DNA of 64,000 nucleotides. It comes from a virus. The notes under the pieces were generated by a model. The model searched no databases. It was not told the DNA's origin and was given only the letters and a program-made list of their open reading frames with translations. Position 1 is the first letter of the stretch. The number at the start of each line of letters is the position of its first letter. A program made the position numbers and the translations under genes. Shown here in pieces: positions 1 through 9,082 of the stretch. Where the stretch lies: IMG/VR virus record IMGVR_UViG_3300034375_013346, positions 50,612 through 114,611 of that record; one strand, given 5' to 3'.

Positions 1-1131
1 CCTCCTAATTTTTTTCAGATTAGATTCCTTCTTTCTCCGCTCAACCTTGTCCTTTACTTTTTTATATAAGGGGGTGGAGAAGAATTTTTTTAGGGAACCA
101 CTAAAGGAATTCAATATTATTCCCTCTACCTCTTCCCTCCTTGTGACAAATTTGGTCTTATTCTGATCCCCAAATTTTACCTTACCTGGGGGTAAGTTCA
201 ATATTAAACAGAAGTCGTAGAAGTGATGAGCCAGAGAATCGTCCAGGGTTCCATTGATCTGATCCATGATTATCTTTTGGTGTATGCCTGTGCAAGTAGC
301 GGAATTAACAAATGATACAGAACCAGAATCATCAATCTTCTCCCATATCAATATTTCTCCGATCCTAGTCTTATATGAGAGCTGCTGGAAAACCTTGGTG
401 TCTATAGGTATAACGACCTCATCCCAGATGAAATTAATCTTTATACTTTTAGTATTATCCTCCGTCTCCAAAACTCTTTTTTTCAGCAGCAACAGGGATC
501 TTAGAACTTCTTTATTCCACCTGCAGTTATCGAATATCTCAGCTAATGGAGAGAAGCTAACAGAGGTTCCCAGTTTTTTTCTACCTCGCTTGAGGACCTT
601 AGGTTTCCCTGGTTTAAAGTTATTCCACTCCTGAAAGTAATACTCATTGGGACTAACAGTCTCTATGGAAAAATAACTGGACATGGCATTAACAAGGCTA
701 ACCCCCATCCCGTTGGTACCTATCAGGGTTTCAGCTATATCGTCATTATTAAAATTGGACCCTGCTCTTAACATCGAGACCGCAGTAGCAACATTGGACA
801 TTCCACTCTTCTTATTGATAGACGAGCCGTTAATAAATCCTTCGCCAGAGTCTGTTACCCTAATGGTATTGGTTTTTGAATCAACCTCGATTGTGATTGA
901 GTCCATGGACTTCTTCATCCTTTTAGCCTCATCAACAGAATTAGAAAAGACCTCATCGAATAACTTATACATACCTATAGATATGTTATAAGGAACCAGT
1001 CTTATCTTATCTTTCTCCACTATCGGGATCTGCTCCTCCGTTACTTTTACGGATCCAACATAAATAGTTGGTCTTTTGAGTATATGTTCAAAATCCGAAA
1101 GTACCTGTATGCTCTTATTAGCTGATTTCAT
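1..1131 (-). CDS. Type II DNA topoisomerase, ATPase (GyrB/ParE-like) subunit, T4 gp39-like, partial
   Basis: This is the ATPase subunit of a type II topoisomerase, which passes one DNA duplex through another to relax supercoils during phage replication. Reading from the ATG at 1131, the frame stays open to base 1, so 377 codons are present and the C-terminal part lies beyond the left edge. The N-terminus has the GHKL ATPase pattern: RPTIYVGS near residue 21, the Mg-binding helix with DEVFSNSVDEA (about 59-69), the ADP-binding turn RVTDSGEGF (about 91-99) and a GTNGMGVSLVNA glycine-rich lid (about 138-149). This order matches phage T4 gp39 and bacterial GyrB. The start is preceded by an AT-rich leader and by a terminator hairpin that separates it from the next gene upstream. 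The partner cleavage subunit is not in the window. Confidence in the family is high; assignment to T4 gp39 rather than another GyrB-like protein rests on the phage context. Confidence 0.9.
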   Translation of the reverse strand, partial: MKSANKSIQVLSDFEHILKRPTIYVGSVKVTEEQIPIVEKDKIRLVPYNISIGMYKLFDEVFSNSVDEAKRMKKSMDSITIEVDSKTNTIRVTDSGEGFINGSSINKKSGMSNVATAVSMLRAGSNFNNDDIAETLIGTNGMGVSLVNAMSSYFSIETVSPNEYYFQEWNNFKPGKPKVLKRGRKKLGTSVSFSPLAEIFDNCRWNKEVLRSLLLLKKRVLETEDNTKSIKINFIWDEVVIPIDTKVFQQLSYKTRIGEILIWEKIDDSGSVSFVNSATCTGIHQKIIMDQINGTLDDSLAHHFYDFCLILNLPPGKVKFGDQNKTKFVTRREEVEGIILNSFSGSLKKFFSTPLYKKVKDKVERRKKESNLKKIRR

Positions 1132-1187
1132 ATTTAAATCCTATTGATCTAGGTTTATATGTCCAATCGATGTGATTATTTCACAAA

Positions 1188-1217
1188 AAAAAGGTCTGGA
1201 GTTAACCAAACCTTTTT
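1188..1217 (-). terminator. Intrinsic terminator hairpin
   Basis: An inverted repeat pairs AAAAAGGT with ACCTTTTT and, after one mismatch, TGG with CCA around a six-base loop. Read on the minus strand it is followed by a run of T. It lies just after the stop of the small membrane protein gene and before the topoisomerase gene. Confidence 0.75.
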
Positions 1218-1239
1218 AAATCGAAGATTATAGGAGGGT

Positions 1240-1416
1240 TTAGGCCTCCTCAGGAGCTTTGTTTTTGTCCAATACAGACCAAATACCACCTATTAAGGTC
1301 ATAGTGGCACCAAATAGTTCTGTGAACATAGCATCATCAATAAGACCTTGCGTTATTAACACACCTCCCAAGAAGGTTAAAGCGTGTCTAATGATTCCTA
1401 GTGTTTTTTCTTTCAT
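1240..1416 (-). CDS. Small membrane protein, possible holin (58 aa)
   Basis: A 58-residue reading frame runs from an ATG at 1416 to a TAA at 1240. It encodes two hydrophobic stretches, LTFLGGVLITQGLI (about residues 13-26) and a second at about 33-48 ending in LIGGIWSVL, joined by a short acidic turn, with a charged C-terminal tail. That layout fits a small two-helix phage membrane protein of the kind annotated as holin-like, but no specific family motif is visible. A strong hairpin terminator follows it. The endolysin gene is about 11 kb away, so neighbourhood does not support a lysis role. Confidence 0.6.
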   Translation of the reverse strand: MKEKTLGIIRHALTFLGGVLITQGLIDDAMFTELFGATMTLIGGIWSVLDKNKAPEEA

Positions 1417-1442
1417 TTTTTTATTAATTTGATTTTGGGGTT

Positions 1443-1976
1443 TTATTCCTCTCCGGCTGGGGTAAAATATATTTCATCGACCTTCATAGGGGAGATCTTA
1501 GCTTCATATCCTTTATCCGGCAAAGAAGCTGGAATTCCTATTATCATATCATTACCACCTACATTTTCAATGCGATCTACGATAAATTCAGAATCGAAGA
1601 ATATTGTTCTCTGGTCACCGAACCTGTTAACATCAAAGTCAAATTCTTCCGCCTCTACGTCGCTCCCTATTTTTTTACCTATGGTCGATTTATATTGTCT
1701 GGCTAGTCGTTCTCTTTCTTGAGCTATAATATCTTTTATATAATCAGGAGCACCCTTTCCCTGGGTTGGGACTTCAGCAATAACATTGATGTTCTCAACC
1801 GATCCCATTTCTTTCTGTGCTAGAAGATCCCTCAATCTAGGTATGATTTCGGAGTATTTCAATTCCTCGACAGGAGCTGCATTTATATTCTTCTTAAAGT
1901 CCAGCTCGTTATAAAGAGGAGTAGATCCTTCGTTTACCTTATTTGAATAGTCTTCGAATAAACTTATGTGCTTCAT
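1443..1976 (-). CDS. Unknown protein with capsid-targeting-like N-terminus (177 aa)
   Basis: I do not recognise a family. The protein begins MKHISLFEDYSNKVNEGS: an aromatic-rich start followed by VNE, similar in layout to the short N-terminal segment shared by several proteins in this window and to the T4 capsid-targeting sequence MKTYQEFIAE. The body is mixed polar with a repeated 'E-x-D-F/E-F-D' acidic zone near residue 115. No membrane segment or catalytic motif is evident. A GATATATA-type promoter-like element lies 21 bases upstream, between the stop of the cupin gene and this start, so it probably begins its own transcription unit. Confidence 0.6.
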   Translation of the reverse strand: MKHISLFEDYSNKVNEGSTPLYNELDFKKNINAAPVEELKYSEIIPRLRDLLAQKEMGSVENINVIAEVPTQGKGAPDYIKDIIAQERERLARQYKSTIGKKIGSDVEAEEFDFDVNRFGDQRTIFFDSEFIVDRIENVGGNDMIIGIPASLPDKGYEAKISPMKVDEIYFTPAGEE

Positions 1977-1997
1977 CTACTTAAAAATTAGATTTAT

Positions 1998-2006
1998 CTA
2001 TATATC
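1998..2006 (-). promoter_or_regulatory. Putative phage promoter element GATATATAG
   Basis: On the minus strand this reads GATATATAG, 21 bases before the ATG at 1976 and directly after the stop codon of the upstream cupin gene. It is one of about eleven similar elements in the window; the T4 late promoter is the related TATAAATA. Confidence 0.5.
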
Positions 2007-2282
2007 TCATTCAGGGAAATATTTTGTAACAATCACCTCAAGCTTAGAATTTCCCTTTATAAGCCGATGCCAGACCCCCGCTTTTATTTTTATCTTACCT
2101 TTACATTCAACCGGGAGTTGGTTATCGATCTGAAATAGCCAGTCATTCGGGGTTAAAAATTCCAAAGTTCGATCCTCCTCATCCCAATGCCACTTTAGAG
2201 AATTCTCGTCAGAATTTTCACTGAACACTCTCCGGTAGGTGCTGCCAGATTCGTGTATTTCTATATAAGGATGATCTACCAA
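2007..2282 (-). CDS. Small cupin-fold protein (91 aa)
   Basis: The 91-residue product is all beta in appearance, with the pattern YIEIHESGSTYRR at the start, WKWH-like 'LKWHWDEEDRTLEF' in the middle and a GVWHRLIKG-type turn (about residues 69-77) followed by a beta strand LEVIVTKYF. The 'x-x-G-x-W-H-x-L' turn is typical of small cupins, where the histidine is a metal ligand. Short cupin proteins of this size occur in T4-like phages without an assigned role. The start overlaps the end of the upstream gene by 7 bases, so the two are probably co-translated. Function is unknown; possible roles are metal-dependent isomerase, sugar binding or a structural role. Confidence 0.55.
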   Translation of the reverse strand: MVDHPYIEIHESGSTYRRVFSENSDENSLKWHWDEEDRTLEFLTPNDWLFQIDNQLPVECKGKIKIKAGVWHRLIKGNSKLEVIVTKYFPE

Positions 2283-2827
2283 GGATTACTTGATTTAAGT
2301 CCTAGTAGTTTATGATACCTGTGAACATTACATGACCACCATCTTGGTTTCCATCTTGGCCCGGGATCATTACATCTGTGTCTAGCTCTAAAAGACTTTG
2401 ATGCCTCTTTGTCGGAATTCTTTATTCTCATTCCAGGCTGACCAAACCTAACCAGTATGACTTTCCCATCTCCGTTCTTAGTGTAAACCCCGAACTTTCT
2501 GGGAGCTTTAGGTGTTCTGAAAGGCTTATTCAATTCCACGTCTCTTCCTTTATATTCAGCCTCGTTAATCTCAAAGGGGACATCCAATAAGACTTCTTCG
2601 CCAAGATAAGTGGATTTAGATCCAGCGTCAGTACTTATAAGGAAAACATCATCGAATGATAGATCCAATCTATCATTAAGCCACATATCCCTGGATTCAT
2701 TAATTAGATCTAACCAGGACTCAGACTCTATCCTATACACGCTTTCCATTAGAGAGACCTCATTTTTCAAATGGTAGTCCATCCCTTCGCTTAATCTATC
2801 AAAATCTGAGAATCCCTTTATTCGCAT
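2276..2827 (-). CDS. Unknown protein with RHRC...WSC C-terminal motif (183 aa)
   Basis: The N-terminus MRIKGFSDFDRLSEGMD resembles the capsid-targeting-like starts seen elsewhere here (aromatic residues, then LSE). The C-terminal third holds FRARHRCNDPGPRWKPRWWSCN followed by HRYHKLLGL. A similar Arg-His-x-Cys ... Trp-x-Trp-Ser-Cys block is, as I recall, shared by uncharacterised phage proteins, so I take this tail as genuine rather than a frameshifted end. The two cysteines and two histidines could bind a metal. Between them lies a beta-rich segment with KFGVYTKNGDGKVILVRFGQPGM. A GATATATA element ends only three bases before the start codon, which would make a transcript from it leaderless. 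Confidence 0.55.
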   Translation of the reverse strand: MRIKGFSDFDRLSEGMDYHLKNEVSLMESVYRIESESWLDLINESRDMWLNDRLDLSFDDVFLISTDAGSKSTYLGEEVLLDVPFEINEAEYKGRDVELNKPFRTPKAPRKFGVYTKNGDGKVILVRFGQPGMRIKNSDKEASKSFRARHRCNDPGPRWKPRWWSCNVHRYHKLLGLKSSNPW

Positions 2828-2830
2828 ATG

Positions 2831-2839
2831 CTATATATC
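2831..2839 (-). promoter_or_regulatory. Putative phage promoter element GATATATAG, unusually close to a start
   Basis: It reads GATATATAG on the minus strand but ends only three bases from the ATG at 2827, unlike the 17-24 base spacing of most other copies. It may be a chance match, or it may drive a leaderless transcript. Confidence 0.3.
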
Positions 2840-2859
2840 GATTCGGAATTTCCCATTCA

Positions 2860-4143
2860 TCAGGTATCCTGTTTACTGAGCTTCTTTTTCTCCTCGATAG
2901 CTTTGGCTTTTTTCAAAGCTGCTTCCCTAAAATATTCATGGTTTTTCCTTATCCTAGATTTTTCATTTTCGCTCATTGTAACAAAGAAAGGCATCCTCAT
3001 GATGGCTTCCATCTTCTCAGCGGAGATTTCAGGATTTCCTGTGTGATATGCAGCTAATGCAAATTCATCAAGAAGACGCCATTGCCAAATTTCAGGTTCT
3101 ACAAATAATATATCCGATGTTCCTGGATTCTTTACTGCCATATTTCCGTAAGTAAAGGAAAGAACCCATCTTTCCTGCTCCCTTAGTTTTCTCATAGCAT
3201 GGAATATAGCTTCGAGCCTTTCCGGTCTGTATTCCCAGGCTTTGGAATAGGCAGTAATGACTTCATCGGGGTGCCTCCCGAGCTGCTCTTTTAATCTACC
3301 TATCATGTAAAGGGAATAGTAAACCTCCTCATCCCATCCGCCAGCATCTGCCCTTTTTTGATAAGCGTCTATGGCTTTTACCTTCTGTTGGGAATCTCTA
3401 TAACTTTGAGCCAAATAGAACATATATCGGGTATTTTCTGGATCCTTATCTAATGCTTCCTCCAATATTTCAGCATCCTTTGCGTATTTTTCTTCCAAGG
3501 AGCTAGCCCTTTTCAGAGGACTTATATCGGCATCTACCCTACATCTGTCACCTGGAATTTGGTATTGTATTACCGGCTCTTTTCCAGGTAGATCCAAATA
3601 CTCATGCAAAACCCCTTTGTATACCCAATCTTGATCGGATCTAACTATCTGAGCTCGATGATACTGTAGGTTATTTAATCTGTACATTATCTGGAAGCAA
3701 TCAACATCAGAGGGTAAATCCGAGAATGGATTAATGTTGGGATTTAAAACTTCGAAGGTATCATCAGCATCTATTATCCATGAGTAATCACATTTACCTC
3801 TGGCTAATTCCAGACTTTCCGTGCGATTAACTTCAAAGTTAACCCAGGGTCTCTCGTAGATTTCGCCTTCTATACCAAGCTCATCCATAGTTGATTTTAT
3901 CTCATCTATTGTATTATCGCTTGATCCAGTGTCACATATTACATAATATGAGATATATGGTGCACATCTGGTTAAACATTTTCGGATCGTGTCCTCCTCA
4001 TCTTTCACGATCATAACAAGACAGAGACTAATCGATTGGGACTTATCTACTTTTTCCGTAGATGCATCCTCCGTAGCGATTTCTTTTTTACTTTCTTTGT
4101 TAATTGCAGGTCTGGATTTGCTCCTTGATTTTTTGGATGCCAT
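2860..4143 (-). CDS. Glycosyltransferase family 2 with C-terminal TPR-like region (427 aa)
   Basis: The protein transfers a sugar from a nucleotide-sugar donor. After a Lys/Ser-rich N-terminal tail (about 35 residues) the GT-A fold starts with SLCLVMIVKDEEDTIRKCL, then VICDTGSSDNTIDEI, and the metal-binding acidic motif WIIDADDTF near residues 122-130. These three blocks in this order define glycosyltransferase family 2. The C-terminal half has repeated helical pairs of TPR type (for example LDKDPENTRYMFYLAQSYRD and later WDEEVYYSLYMIGRLKEQLG). GT2-TPR fusions are known in bacteria and in phages and can modify proteins or surface glycans. The acceptor cannot be told from sequence. The Lys/Ser tail is low-complexity and probably disordered. 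The glycine/threonine-rich tail proteins of this phage are one candidate acceptor. Confidence 0.85.
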   Translation of the reverse strand: MASKKSRSKSRPAINKESKKEIATEDASTEKVDKSQSISLCLVMIVKDEEDTIRKCLTRCAPYISYYVICDTGSSDNTIDEIKSTMDELGIEGEIYERPWVNFEVNRTESLELARGKCDYSWIIDADDTFEVLNPNINPFSDLPSDVDCFQIMYRLNNLQYHRAQIVRSDQDWVYKGVLHEYLDLPGKEPVIQYQIPGDRCRVDADISPLKRASSLEEKYAKDAEILEEALDKDPENTRYMFYLAQSYRDSQQKVKAIDAYQKRADAGGWDEEVYYSLYMIGRLKEQLGRHPDEVITAYSKAWEYRPERLEAIFHAMRKLREQERWVLSFTYGNMAVKNPGTSDILFVEPEIWQWRLLDEFALAAYHTGNPEISAEKMEAIMRMPFFVTMSENEKSRIRKNHEYFREAALKKAKAIEEKKKLSKQDT

Positions 4144-4199
4144 CTTTTATATGAGTATATTTTCCATTTATATGGGGAATACACTAAAAAATTTCACCC

Positions 4200-4886
4200 T
4201 TATCCCTGATCTAACGAGGTTATTCTCTCAAGAATGAGTCCATCATTGAGTGTCATAGTAAATTCACCCTTAGCTACGACATTTCTTTTGCTTGTAGATA
4301 TGAGATCCACATTAAGAAATCCCGTTTCCTCGCATATGTCGATATCCTCCGTCGGGTTAACCCTGGGAAGAAAGGTAGATCTACTCATACCCCTACCGTT
4401 CCAATAAACCAGGGTGAGATTATCTATTTTACCATCCAATATCTTTACAACCTGATTTTCTCTTAGGCATTCTATCTTTATCGAGGGTCCTCTAGACTTG
4501 AAACCTGAAGAAAATGAGGTCAAAAAATACCCTCTACCCTCGAGAAGCCCGGGGACGGTATCATTTTTGCAGGAAAACATTCCTAAAGAACCCGAGAATC
4601 TATGGTGCTTAAATCTTACACCTAGCTCCATGAAGGATTTTCTTAGGGCCTCCATTATCTCCTCCACATCCTCAGATTTATAGAAATCCATTAGGTAATG
4701 GGGATTAGCTCCCTTTATAATCTTGGAAGACCTGATGCGAAGGTTGGAATAATACCTTATATAATTTTCGAAGACAATACCTATGGAAGCAACTTGTTCC
4801 TCCTCAGATTTAGTCATCTTCTTCCTCATATTCATCTCATGTTCGAATCTTTCTACAAACTCTGAGAGGATGTTATTATCGTTCAT
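4200..4886 (-). CDS. Unknown protein (about 228 aa)
   Basis: I do not recognise the family. The frame is open up to an ATG at 4925, but that would overlap the upstream gene by 32 bases; the ATG at 4886 (MNDNNILSEFVERF) falls just after the upstream stop and is preferred. The N-terminal 60 residues are helical and charged, the C-terminal part alternates in a beta-like way, with repeated short hydrophobic strands ending in KGEFTMTLNDGLILERI. No catalytic motif is visible. It lies in a run of co-oriented small genes between the glycosyltransferase and adenylate kinase. Confidence 0.55.
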   Translation of the reverse strand: MNDNNILSEFVERFEHEMNMRKKMTKSEEEQVASIGIVFENYIRYYSNLRIRSSKIIKGANPHYLMDFYKSEDVEEIMEALRKSFMELGVRFKHHRFSGSLGMFSCKNDTVPGLLEGRGYFLTSFSSGFKSRGPSIKIECLRENQVVKILDGKIDNLTLVYWNGRGMSRSTFLPRVNPTEDIDICEETGFLNVDLISTSKRNVVAKGEFTMTLNDGLILERITSLDQG

Positions 4887-4893
4887 ATTCAAT

Positions 4894-5307
4894 TTAGATT
4901 CTTTTCCAGGAGTAATCCGTGTCAAGCTTGAATCTCCCTAAACACTCAAACTTATTACCCCATTCTTCGGGTGAAATTATGCTAGCAAATGTCTTTTCTT
5001 TATTACCAACATATAGATATATCTCTATTCCTATATAGGGTTCAAAAGAAATTTTAGAAGACCATATCATCTGGTTATCCGAATATTCACTATACAGATC
5101 CCTAATCTGCTCTTTTATTTCCTCAGCCCTCTTGTTAAATTTTTTAGCAGCTTTGGATACAGCACCTCCTTTAAACTTGTCGATGTCATCTATCTGGAAA
5201 CTAGGGGAACTTAAAGAAGTTGGATATGGCTTTAGAAAAGCATCAAAAACCCCGGTCTCCTGATTAAACACTACGGAATCCGGTAATTTACGATTTTTCT
5301 TTTTCAA
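4894..5307 (-). CDS. Unknown protein (137 aa)
   Basis: No family is recognised. The start overlaps the end of the adenylate kinase gene by 20 bases, indicating coupled translation. A helical, charged middle (KAAKKFNKRAEEIKEQIRDLY, around residues 53-73) is followed by beta-like strands SFEPYIGIEIYLYVG. It begins with a Lys-rich stretch, MKKKNRKLP. Confidence 0.55.
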   Translation of the reverse strand: MKKKNRKLPDSVVFNQETGVFDAFLKPYPTSLSSPSFQIDDIDKFKGGAVSKAAKKFNKRAEEIKEQIRDLYSEYSDNQMIWSSKISFEPYIGIEIYLYVGNKEKTFASIISPEEWGNKFECLGRFKLDTDYSWKRI

Positions 5308-5929
5308 GTGAGGTTGGCTTTATTCCTATCTTATCTATCACTTGTTTATAGACTTCTTCGGATCCGGGGGAGGCATTAATCTTAACCAGCTTTCTACTTT
5401 TCCTATACTTATCCAATAGAGGTTTGGTTTTATTCTCATATTCGTCGAACCTCTTATTAATTACATCTGGATTTTTATCATCTTCCCTTCCTTCCTTCTC
5501 GGCTCTATTGAGGATTCTTTCCCTCGATTTTTTTCTGCTCAGGTCCAGGTAGATGCAATGGTTTAATCCAACACCCAATTTACCCAGGATGGAGTCAAGC
5601 ATCTTAGTTTGCTTAATAGTTCTTGGAAATCCGTCTATTACTACACCACTTTCAAGATCCGCTTTACCAAGCTCTCTTCTTAACATTCTAGCCATTATTC
5701 TATCCGGAATATAATCTCCTTTGGCTATGATCTTTTTTAGATCTTCATCCTTGGAATTCCTGATTAGTTCTCCCGTAGAAATATGGGTAAATCCGTTCTT
5801 GGAGGCAAGTTTTTTAGAAACCGTTCCCTTTCCGGAACCGGGAGGACCCATTATGATTATGATTTCTCCTTGCTTATCTGGGATTTCCCTCTCGTTGATA
5901 AAATATTCGTAGCTTTTAACCTTATCCAT
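5288..5929 (-). CDS. adk: Adenylate kinase with a capsid-targeting-like N-terminal extension (213 aa)
   Basis: The enzyme catalyses AMP + ATP = 2 ADP. The P-loop GPPGSGKGT is at residues 28-36, followed by the AMP-binding THISTGELIR block, the DGFPRT motif in the middle, and a LID region with RAEKEGREDDKNPDVINKR. The LID is of the short, non-zinc type. Ordinary adenylate kinases start only about six residues before the P-loop; this one has about 20 extra residues, MDKVKSYEYFINEREIPDK, matching the aromatic...INE start shared by other proteins here. If that segment is cut after INE, the remaining protein would begin close to the normal adenylate kinase start. Adenylate kinase could support the ribonucleotide reductase genes next door or act on injected DNA entry. 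The AMP site residues look intact. Confidence 0.9.
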   Translation of the reverse strand: MDKVKSYEYFINEREIPDKQGEIIIIMGPPGSGKGTVSKKLASKNGFTHISTGELIRNSKDEDLKKIIAKGDYIPDRIMARMLRRELGKADLESGVVIDGFPRTIKQTKMLDSILGKLGVGLNHCIYLDLSRKKSRERILNRAEKEGREDDKNPDVINKRFDEYENKTKPLLDKYRKSRKLVKINASPGSEEVYKQVIDKIGIKPTSLEKEKS

Positions 5930-5940
5930 CTCAATTTAGC

Positions 5941-6549
5941 TTATTTTTTCTCGAAATACCAAGTACCGAACCACTCATCGGTTACAGATAGCTGATACCC
6001 CATTCTCTCACAGAACTCATCTACTGCAGGATTCACACCAAATACACCACAATACCATTTATGGATATTATCATAAATGTGCTTATCCTTGCCGTTTGGT
6101 AAAAAAGGCCCCTCCTTCCAATTAAGGTCTATATAATCGTGGCCCATTAATATGCCCCCGCTTTTAACTTTGGGATACCAAAGACCAATATCCTCACAAA
6201 CTGACTTGTAGGTATGGTTAGCATCTATAAAAACAAAATCCAGGCTCTCGTCAGGAAATAGCTTATAGGTCTTATTAGAAAAGTTCCTTATCATAGTCGA
6301 TCTCTCACCAAACTGTTCCATCCTTTCCGCACATTCAGTCATGATTGCGTAGGGTTCAAAAGACCCATGGTTGGATCCATCTGGGTAATCCTCGAAATCC
6401 AATTCTCTCCAAACATCGATCATGTAGAGATCTCCGTCCCACGTTTTCAATATTTCCTCAGCAAATTCTCCCTTAAAGGAACCAATCTCAGCTCCTACTT
6501 TAAAGCCCCTTTTAACAAAGATCTCTTTTATTAAATCTTCCCTCTTCAT
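5941..6549 (-). CDS. Class I SAM-dependent methyltransferase (202 aa)
   Basis: The fold is a Rossmann-type methyltransferase of the Methyltransf_24 kind. Motif I is VGAEIGSFKGEFAEEIL near residues 17-33 (SAM-binding glycine loop), followed by LYMIDVW (acidic end of strand 2), then ESLDFVFIDANHTYKSVCEDIGLW, and GGILMGHDYID. The 'FIDANHTYKSV..D...W...' block is typical of a family often found in surface polysaccharide and phage loci that methylates sugars or related small acceptors. The nearby glycosyltransferase at 2860-4143 is consistent with glycan modification, but this is inference. Confidence 0.8.
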   Translation of the reverse strand: MKREDLIKEIFVKRGFKVGAEIGSFKGEFAEEILKTWDGDLYMIDVWRELDFEDYPDGSNHGSFEPYAIMTECAERMEQFGERSTMIRNFSNKTYKLFPDESLDFVFIDANHTYKSVCEDIGLWYPKVKSGGILMGHDYIDLNWKEGPFLPNGKDKHIYDNIHKWYCGVFGVNPAVDEFCERMGYQLSVTDEWFGTWYFEKK

Positions 6550-6567
6550 CAGCTATTTTTAAATGTG

Positions 6568-9063
6568 TTACGATCCACAGGATATACAGTCATCCGGATT
6601 ATCTAGACTACATGATATATCAGACATTGCCTGATTTGCTAGCTCCTTTAACTCCTCACTAGCAGATTCAGAGTGATTAGAATTCTTTTCATCATTGGGA
6701 ACATTGACAGTTTCCTCAACCTTAACTACACTGGGAGACTTGGTTTTATACTTACTTGAATCTATACCGAGACCGGATAAGGCATCCACTGCTGCCTTAG
6801 TTCTCAAATAGTACATACCAGTTTTAAGACCCATCTTCCAGGAATGGAAATGAGCTGCAGTTAACTTGGCTGCATTCACGCCCTCTATGAAAAGATTAAG
6901 GGACTGAGACTGGCATATAAATTTACCTCTCTCAGCAGACATTTCAATAAGATCCTTCTGCTTTATCTCCCAGACAGTTTTATAGATCTCCTTAATATCG
7001 TCGGGTATATTGGGTATATTCTGAATTGACCCCTTATGGATGATAATCATATTCTTCATATCATCATCCCATAGATTGAGTGAAATTAGATCATTCACGA
7101 GATGCTTATTAATCACAATAAATTCCCCACTCAAAGTTCTTCGAGTATAAATGTTTGAAGTGAAAGGCTCGAAAGCTTCATTATTCCCCATAATCTGAGC
7201 GGTAGAAGCAGTTGGCATTGGGGCTAAAAGCAATGAATTTCTTGCCCCATGCTTCATAACTTCCTTCCTAAGCTTTTTCCAGTCCCACCTACCAGATAAT
7301 TCCTCGTCGGTGAAATTCCATAGATTGAATTGGAATTTGCCCTGGCTCAGAGGAGATCCATCAAAGGTCTCATATGCTCCAAGTTTTTTGGCTAAAGAAA
7401 CTGAGGCGGACATAGAAGCAAAATATATCGTTTCAAATATATCTGAGTTTATTTTCCTAGCCTCATCCGATGAGAATGGTATTCCCATAATAGCATAAAG
7501 ATCAGCCAGACCCTGTATTCCTATCCCTATGGGTCTATGCCTCATGTTGGATTTTCTAGTTTCTGGAGTAGGATAAAAATTAACATCTATAACCTTATTA
7601 AGATTAATAGCGGTTTGATAGGCCACCTCATACAGAAGATCGTGATCGACTTCACACTTTCCTCTCAGTATTTTGGAGGTTCTAGCATCAGTAGATTTCA
7701 AGAAGTTATTTACCGCTATCGAAGCAAGATTACAAACTGCTTGTTCATCTTTATCAGTATACTCGATTATCTCGGTACACAGATTAGAAGATTTTATAGT
7801 ACCGAGGTTTTGCTGATTTGATTTCCTATTTGCAGCATCTTTATATAGGATATATGGTGTACCAGTCTCTATCTGGGATTCTATTATTTTTCCCCATAGT
7901 TCGCGAGCTCTAACTTTTTTCCTGACTTTCCCTTCTCTCTCAGCAGCTATGTATTTCTTATTGAATTCTTCTCCATAAACCTCGTGTAAACCAGGAACTT
8001 CAGAAGGAGATATTAATGACCAGTCCTCATCCTTTTCTACTCTCTCCATAAACAGGTCCGGAACCCAGAGAGCCAAAAATAAATCTCTTGCTCTCCTCTC
8101 CTCCTTACCCGTATTTTTTCTTAGCTCTAGAAAATCCTCCACATCTGCGTGCCATGGTTCAAGGTAAATGGCGAAAGATCCCTTTCTCTTTCCACCACCC
8201 TGATCAACATATCTGGCGGTCTCGTTATAGACCTTCAACATCGGAACAATCCCATTCGACTTACCATTTGTTCCTCGTATATAGGAACCAGTAGATCTCA
8301 CATTATGTATGGCTAGTCCAATACCTCCCGCATTTTGAGAGATCAAAGCAACATCGGATAGGGTCTTATAGATACCCGGAATTGAATCATCACTCATCGT
8401 GAGAAGAAAGCAGGACGATAATTGGGGTTTTCTAGTACCCGCATTAAATAGGGTAGGAGTAGCGTGAGTCATCATATGAGTTGACAAAAGCTCATACGTC
8501 TTAATGGCATTCTTTATGTCGCTTCCCCATATTCCTACCGCAACCCTCATGTACATGTGCTGAGGGGTTTCTGAAGGATTCCCATGCATTTTTAGAAGAT
8601 AACTCTTCTCCAATGTTTTGAAACCAAAATACTCAAAATTGAAATCACGATCATGTATAATCGAGGAATCCAACTTGTTCTTATTTTTTCTAACAACCTC
8701 GTACGTCTCATCACTGATAAGACCTGCAGGCTTGTCCGTTTCCGGATCGATATAGGAATATAGGTCCTCTATGGTATCCGAGAATTTCTTCTTAGTTGTT
8801 TTATGTAACCTCGAGACCGCTATTCTTGAAGCCAGAATTGAGTGGTCCGGGTGAATGGGTATAAGTGAAGCAGCGGTTTCGGCTGCTAAATTGTCAAGTT
8901 CACCTGTGGTGATACCGTCATAAATTCCGGCGATCACCTTTTGTGATATACCCATTGAATCCACAAAATCTGTGTTCAATCCATAAGTCATTTTCCTCAC
9001 GCGGTTAGATATTTTATCAAATCTTACCGCTTCGCTAGATCCGTCTCTCTTAGTTACGTACAT
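6568..9063 (-). CDS. nrdA: Ribonucleoside-diphosphate reductase class Ia, large subunit (831 aa)
   Basis: This subunit reduces ribonucleoside diphosphates to deoxynucleotides for phage DNA synthesis. The N-terminal ATP-cone is visible ([18 protein letters not shown], then a conserved helix pair up to about residue 90). The catalytic domain holds the active-site cysteine in LSSCFLLTM (about C218), the thiyl-radical Cys in NLCTEIIEY and the partner in [12 protein letters not shown], plus the [11 protein letters not shown] loop. The C-terminus ends in CISCGS, the redox-active pair that hands electrons in from thioredoxin or glutaredoxin. Length and order match bacterial class Ia alpha subunits. 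The beta subunit starts 19 bases upstream, so the two form one unit. No thioredoxin gene is in the window. Confidence 0.97.
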   Translation of the reverse strand: MYVTKRDGSSEAVRFDKISNRVRKMTYGLNTDFVDSMGISQKVIAGIYDGITTGELDNLAAETAASLIPIHPDHSILASRIAVSRLHKTTKKKFSDTIEDLYSYIDPETDKPAGLISDETYEVVRKNKNKLDSSIIHDRDFNFEYFGFKTLEKSYLLKMHGNPSETPQHMYMRVAVGIWGSDIKNAIKTYELLSTHMMTHATPTLFNAGTRKPQLSSCFLLTMSDDSIPGIYKTLSDVALISQNAGGIGLAIHNVRSTGSYIRGTNGKSNGIVPMLKVYNETARYVDQGGGKRKGSFAIYLEPWHADVEDFLELRKNTGKEERRARDLFLALWVPDLFMERVEKDEDWSLISPSEVPGLHEVYGEEFNKKYIAAEREGKVRKKVRARELWGKIIESQIETGTPYILYKDAANRKSNQQNLGTIKSSNLCTEIIEYTDKDEQAVCNLASIAVNNFLKSTDARTSKILRGKCEVDHDLLYEVAYQTAINLNKVIDVNFYPTPETRKSNMRHRPIGIGIQGLADLYAIMGIPFSSDEARKINSDIFETIYFASMSASVSLAKKLGAYETFDGSPLSQGKFQFNLWNFTDEELSGRWDWKKLRKEVMKHGARNSLLLAPMPTASTAQIMGNNEAFEPFTSNIYTRRTLSGEFIVINKHLVNDLISLNLWDDDMKNMIIIHKGSIQNIPNIPDDIKEIYKTVWEIKQKDLIEMSAERGKFICQSQSLNLFIEGVNAAKLTAAHFHSWKMGLKTGMYYLRTKAAVDALSGLGIDSSKYKTKSPSVVKVEETVNVPNDEKNSNHSESASEELKELANQAMSDISCSLDNPDDCISCGS

Positions 9064-9082
9064 TGTTCTTTTTTGGTTATTT

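Noticed and set aside
2276-2400. The unusual Trp/Arg-rich end of the 183-aa protein as a frameshift artefact.
   Set aside because: The Cys/His/Trp spacing looks like a conserved block and the overlap of seven bases with the next gene is normal here.
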